Shown here: one piece after another, positions 1-6,300 of the stretch
Layout of the letters: every line of letters starts with the position of its first letter
Position numbering within the stretch: the first letter of the stretch is position 1
Assembly (NCBI GenBank): GCA_965613025.1
Contig: CBFDUE010000094.1
Coordinates: forward strand, 1-7,351
Length of the DNA: 7,351 nucleotides
Direction of reading: 5' to 3'
Origin: CAYTXJ01 sp965613025
Lineage (GTDB): Bacteria > Desulfobacterota > DSM-4660 > Desulfatiglandales > JALVMZ01
Made by a program: the position numbers and the translations under genes
The notes under the pieces: generated by a model
Databases searched by the model: none
Told to the model about the DNA's origin: nothing
What the model saw: only the letters and a program-made list of their open reading frames with translations

Positions 1-2
1 TA

Positions 3-326
3 ATTATCTTCTCTAAAATCCATTTCGTGGAAGCTACTGGAGTTTATGAAGATGAAACCTTTGTAAAGGGGGTAATTCATCAGAGAATAGAGCCAGATGG
101 TTCTAAAAATACTGAGATATTTATCTTTACAGATTATCCTTTTGAAGACATTCAGACAATCACTATTGAAGGCCCTTCAGGTTCTCAAACATATACCCCT
201 GGACAATTGGATTTTTATGCCCAATGGAATGCCTTCTATCTCTTAACTCCAGGGGCTCCACAGCCTGGTCTATATACCTTTACCATAGTTGACAAAAATG
301 GAGATTCTTGGACAGACACGGATCTT
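3..326 (+). other. Ig-like module A1 (5' part may be cut)
   Basis: Residues 1-108. The end carries the signature seen in all four A modules: a Gly before YTFTIVDKNG, that is Y-T-F-T/V-V-x-D-x-[DN]-G, which closes the beta-sandwich. Before it, EGPSG holds the place of the FPDG turn of modules A2 and A4. A bacterial Ig-like fold is inferred from length (about 100 residues), strand pattern and recurrence. No exact family name is claimed. The left edge of the window may remove its first strand. Confidence 0.6.
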
Positions 327-3300
327 CAATTGATAAATAGATCCCTTCCCCTGCCTTATACAGATACATTTGATCCTCAGGATGGAAAAGTTATTACTTC
401 AAAGACCCCTTCCTTTTCATGGGAGGTTGCAAAAGGATATAAAATACCCCTATATTATCAAATTCAGATTTCTGATCCAGAAAAGGGCCCGGATGATTTA
501 GATTGGTTTCCTTTCTCCTCAGATAGAGAAAAATATATGAGGTGCTATACACTGCCTGAAGGGATCCTATCTCCTGGTAAGAGCTATAAATGGAGAGTAG
601 TTGTCTATGATAATGAAGATCTTAAATTATCTCAAAATAGGGCTGTAAGTTCATGGCAAACCTTTACTCTTGATTCTCAACCGGTTCATTCATCTCCTCC
701 TGTAATTGACATTTCGAAGTGGGGGGTCTCAACCTATGCGTCAAAAGAGAGTTCGTCCGTGCTTTGTTGGGTAAGGATAATAGACCTGGATGGAGTTTCA
801 AACGATGGGTTTTCTCATTCAGTCTCTGTTTCCTTTCCAGATGGAAACACATACCCTCTCTATTATAGCACCTTAAACAGCAGGTTGAACATCAAATCTC
901 CAATTTCAGGCTTCTATTCAGCAGTGATCCCTGGTGAACCTGAAGGTACCTATACCTTTACAGTGATAGATCCCGATGGGTTAAGCTCCACTGTTCAAGA
1001 GAATCTTACAGTGTCGCCTCTAAGTATTCCATATACACCCTCGATAAGCCCTTCAGTTGTTAATGAATATATAACCGCCTACTTTGACGATGTGTATGTG
1101 GATGGTGAGCTCTATGATGATTTTGAAGATGCAACTATTGATCTGAACAGATGGGATTTTTATAGCGAAGGGGTAACCTCAATTGAAGGAGGAAGGCTTA
1201 AGGTTCAAAATTCCAATTCGGTGGGAGGAACAGGAAGTGGGCTTAAATTTATAGATCCTGACACTATCAACTCTATTCGGGCGAAAGTAGAGGTAGATGA
1301 AATATCTTCTGATAAGGCAAAGGCAAGAATATGGGGTTTCTTCTTTAACAATGGCAGTGGGGATGTATTTGCAGAGATTGCTGTTAGAAAAGATAAGATA
1401 ACCTATCAGGTAATTGAATATAAAGAGACTGAATCTCTAAAGATGAAATATCTTAAAAATGGTGATTTTACATCTATCTCTTCAGGGCAGGAAGTTACCC
1501 TATCTATCTCATGGGATAAATACAATAATACTCTTACTCTTAAAGCCCAGACAGATACACTTTATTCTACAACCTACTATACTGAATCTCCCACATATCC
1601 TTTAAGGGTATTTCATAATAAAGGGATTGGAACACGTATCCCTCTTATGCTTGAAGATACCACCCCCACCTTTACCTTTGATCCCATAGAGGGGGCAACA
1701 AGATATGCCCTGAGGATCTATGATTATAAAGAAGACTATGTTATCTGGACAGCACAGAGCTTCACACCATCCATTACTATTCCACCAGGCATCCTTGAAC
1801 CCTTTTCCCTTTATAAGGCAGAATTGCGTGCTGACGATGGAGATCATCCAATTGATATAGACAACTTTTCTGTATCAGAGAGATTTGAATTTTATACAGG
1901 TTCGGAGGATAATAATCCCTTTATAGATATTAGAAATGAAGGTGTAATAAGTGACAGTACTCCCATAGGAGACTTTCTGGTATTTCGAGTAAGGGTGTTT
2001 GACGCACAGGGGGTTCCAGAGGATATCTCAAAAGTAACCGTTTCACTTCCAGATGGAAGGGAGATCCCTCTGTATTATGATGAGGAAGAATTTAACAGAT
2101 CAATGGTCTCCGGAACTTATTCCCATTATGAGATATCACCTCAAAGTGGTATCTATACATTTACCGTAACGGATATGGACGGAAACTCCTTTTCTGTGTC
2201 AGACTCCTTCACCTATAGTCCTTTTGAATATCCTTCATCCATTAATCTTTTGCCTGCCCACAATTCGATTGTGGGATATACACAGACCATAGCCTTTGAC
2301 TGGAATAATATTCCAGGTGCATCATTTTACCAGCTTGAGATATTTGACAAAGAATATAATGAGCTTTTTACATTCCACAGCACCGAAAGCCAATTTTCAC
2401 TTCCGCCAGGTTATCTTAAGCCTGGGTCTTTATACTCCTATAAGGTAAGTGCATTTAGAGAGTTTATTCAGGATAACCTTGACAATCTAATCTCCCTTCC
2501 CTGGGAACCTATCAGTAATATTCCCACATTCTTTACCTCAGGTCTTAAGGAAGGAGGATACACACCTACTATTGAGCTTGATGGTGATGGGGTCTCTGTT
2601 GCTCATGTTATAGATCCCTATGGAGAAGATCTCTTCTCCCTTGTCTTTGAGGTTTTTGTAAAGGATCAGGACGGAGTTCCTGAAAACATAAGATCAGTTA
2701 AGGTGATCTTTCCGGACGGATCCACTGAGATGGAACTCACATACGATATCGGGGATAGTGATGGGCACTATATAGGGAATATTATGTATGATGATCCTGC
2801 TAACATCCCTATAGGTACATATACCTTTGTGGTTCAGGACTTTGATGGAAACACATCTCAGATAAGTGATGCCCTCAAGTCAGTAAATCCTATTCCTGTT
2901 GTAAAGCAGGTATTTCCACAGGATGATTCCACAGTTTACGGAACAGGGCTACTCTTTAGATGGACACCTGTTCCAGAGGCCTCATTTTATGAAGTTGAGA
3001 TCTATGATGCCCAGGAAGATACACAGATAGCTGAAAGCGGGATGTTAACTAAGACAAGCTTCCTCTTACCTTCAGATGTCCTTAAGCCTAATAATAGTTA
3101 CAGCTACAGAGTGATTGCATACAGGGAACCAGATTCATATACGAACATAGAAAATCATTCTCTTCAATTGGGAGCATTTAGATTCACTTTATATGCTCTT
3201 TTAAATGATTCAGATGGAGACAATATGGATGATGATTGGGAACTCCTATACCTTGGTGATCTAACCCATGATGGAAGTTCGGATACCGAAGGTGATGGTC

Positions 3301-6300
3301 TTACAGATCTTGAAGAGTTTTTAGCAAAGACTAATCCTACCCTATCTGATAGTGATATGGACGGGCTTTCAGATGGGGATGAAGTTAATAAATATGGAAC
3401 GGATCCAACTGATCCAGATACAGACAAGGACGGGTTTTCGGACAATGAAGAGATTACCTGGCAATCAGATCCTTTAGAGACTTCATCAATTCCTAAGATT
3501 CCACCGGGAACATACTATGTGGATTCAGACAATCCAGCCTTTGGAATGGGAACCGCAGAAGATCCATGGAACACGATTCATCATGCAATAGATATGGTAA
3601 ATAATGCAGAAGAGGGAAGTTATACTATTGTGCTAAGTTCTGGAAATTACACATTGGTTTCAGAAGGGGGGAGAGAGCCTGATGAACCCCTTGTAATTAA
3701 CCATCATAATCTGAGTATAGTCGGCACAGAGGAGCAAGGCATAAAACCCACGATTTTTGTTGAAAATCCTCAGTTCTGGAAAACGGGTATTACAATTAAG
3801 GCGGATAATATCCGTATCCAGGGTCTTAAGCTTATGGGTTTTGATAAAGATATAGAATGCCTGGGAGAGAAGCTGGATCCTGTAGTGGATATCTATATTT
3901 CAGATAATGAGATAGAGAACAATGATGGGTACTGGATCGGAATAATGGCAACTAATGCGGTAAATCTGACTATAGTCAACAATATTATAAAGACCTCACA
4001 GCAGGACGATTCCCAAGAAAAGACAGGGGTGTATTTTTCTGAGGTGTATGATTCTTTTATTGTGGATAACCTTTTTGATATATATTCAGGGGATGCAATC
4101 TATATAACAGGAGGGAAAAATTGTAATATTACCAGAAATGAGATATTTGGAAGTTCATCACTTCAAAGTGAGACAGGTGTATATATCTACTTCTCTGATA
4201 CACATCGGATCACGAATAATCTTATAAAGGGCTTTCAATATGGCACATATCTTTCAGATGCAGATACAATCACGGTCACATTTAATACTGAGGTGGAAAA
4301 CGAATATGCTGTATTTGAAGCAGGTGGCTATACAGTAACAGTCTTATATAATATATTTGCGTATAACCAGAGCGGAGTTGTTGCAGGAAATGGTGCATTT
4401 GCAGATTATAATGATTTTTGGGAAAACGACTATTACATAGGAGGAGAGGTAAAAGTAGGTTATAATAATATATTTAAGGATCCTGGTTTTGAAGATCCTC
4501 AAAATAATTACCATCTTTTGTCAAGCTCACCATGTATAGATGCAAGTAGAATAACTGAAGGCGGGAAAGATCTTGATAACATAGTCAGACCACAAGGGAG
4601 AAGCTGGGATCTGGGAGCATATGAATATTCAGTTGCGGATACAGATGGAGATGGAATGGCAGATTATTGGGAAGATAGATATGGACTTAATCTTCAAGAT
4701 TCCGGGGATGCACAGTTAGATTCAGACAGTGACGGACTTACAAATCTTGAAGAGTGGAACAGCTTTACTAATCCTATTATAGCAGATACTGATATGGATC
4801 TTATATCCGATGGTCAGGAATTAAAGGAACTTTTAACAGATCCACTAAATCCTGACAGTGACTTAGACGGTTTTTATGACGGAGAAGAGGTAAATAATGG
4901 ATCAGATCCAAAAGACGCTCAAAGTATTCCCACCATTCCTTCAGGAAAATACTATGTGGATGCAGATGCTGACTCCTTAGGAGATGGAAGCATTGAAAGA
5001 CCCTGGAAGAGCCTCCATCATGCAATAAATATAATCAATCAGGCGGAAGCCGGGCCTATTACCGTATATGTGGATGAAGGGAATTATGTTGTGAAGGCTG
5101 CCGGTGGTTTTGAGGATGATACACACTTAGAGATAACCCATGATGATGTAAGAGTTATTGGAATAGGGGATAATAGACCTACTATTTCTGGTATCCTGGC
5201 AAATGTATGGCAATATGGAATAGAGGTCAGCTCAGATAATACTATCTTAAGAGGTCTATATCTTAAAGATTTTCCCATTGATATTGGAGTTAATGGTGAT
5301 TTTGAAGATCCTGTTGAAAATATAACAATAGAGAATAATAAAATTGAGGTGAATTATATTAGTGGAATTACCATTGGTCATCAAGGGGAGTCAGAAGAAT
5401 ATACTCCCTGCGTTAGTAATGTGAATATTAAAGGAAATTATATCTGGACGAATTTTAATACTACAGATACAGGGCCTTCAGGAAGTCAGAATATCTGGGT
5501 TATCTACCTCGCAAATGTAAAGGATTTTGAAATATCCGATAACTATCTTGACCTATCCAACTCTCTGAGTGGAATAGGAATCAGTACCTTAGCGAGCAGC
5601 GATGGATCCATCTTGAGAAACACTATTATATCAACAGGTCAGAAGGCAAATACAGCCATTTTGATGCAAGGAATCTCAGATGGTTCTGATTCAGAAAATA
5701 TCCTAATACAGAATAATCTCGTAAATAACTTTTTCTACGGTATCTATAGTATAAACACTGATACAGAGATCTTAAATAATACGATTGTTCAAAATACTGT
5801 GGGTATTATGGATCAGAGTATTACATCTGCCAATATAAGGTATAACATAATTGCATATAATGCACAGGGTATTAATGGATATACTGAGACCACTGCTGAT
5901 TTTAATGACTTCTGGTCTAATTCAACGGATTATATAGGAATCAGTGTAGGAGAAAATAATATATTTAAGGATCCCTTATTTTCAGATCTTGATCAAAACA
6001 ACTTTCACCTTACATCTGAATCCCCATGCATCGATGCAACTGATAGAACAGAGGGTGGGCTGGATCTGGATGGTAATTTGCGGCCCGCTGGAAGCTATTG
6101 GGATATGGGAGCATATGAATACATTTATGAGATAGATACAGATAATGATGGCCTTTTGGATAGTGAAGAATATGAGATAGGGACAGATCCCAATAATCCT
6201 GATTCAGACATGGATGGTCTATTAGATGGTGATGAGGTCAATAATTATACTACGAATCCACTAAATAGTGATACAGATGGAGATGGCTTAACAGATGGTG

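Larger units (their letters stand above)
3207..6122 (+). repeat. Tandem duplication of TSP3-block plus beta-helix unit
   Basis: Copy 1 is residues 1069-1542 (bases 3207-4628) and copy 2 is residues 1546-2040 (bases 4638-6122). Matching landmarks keep their spacing: the last calcium loop to YYVD is 32 residues in both, and the last rung Asn to GAYEY is 88 in both. At DNA level the caps still share short exact matches: 20 bases at 4464-4483 and 5955-5974, and 16 bases at 4612-4627 and 6106-6121. The middle parts have diverged strongly, so the duplication is old. Confidence 0.88.

Noticed and set aside
537..539. First in-frame ATG as a possible gene start
   Set aside because: It falls in the middle of FnIII-like module F1, no ribosome-binding site precedes it, and the upstream frame encodes a sensible Ig-like module.
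664..852. 62-codon open frame on the minus strand
   Set aside because: Lies opposite Ig-like module A2 of the long + strand frame; Lys/Leu/Arg-rich low-information translation with no recognisable motif.
1602..1847. 81-codon open frame on the minus strand
   Set aside because: Antisense to the FnIII-like module F2, whose protein pattern is well conserved with its sister modules; the reverse product resembles nothing.
3164..3445. 93-codon Ser-rich open frame on the minus strand
   Set aside because: Its Ser-Pro-Ser repetition is the mirror of the repeated Asp/Gly codons of the calcium-binding block on the + strand, not an independent gene.
4801..5278. Two minus-strand open frames (4801-5025 and 5084-5278)
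   Set aside because: Both are antisense to calcium block b and the start of beta-helix 2; no start signal or family resemblance.
3513..6122. Beta-helices as polysaccharide lyases or pectinases
   Set aside because: The fold is shared with such enzymes, but I see no catalytic signature and the choice-of-anchor Q cap is typical of non-enzymatic surface proteins. A structure-based check could reopen this.
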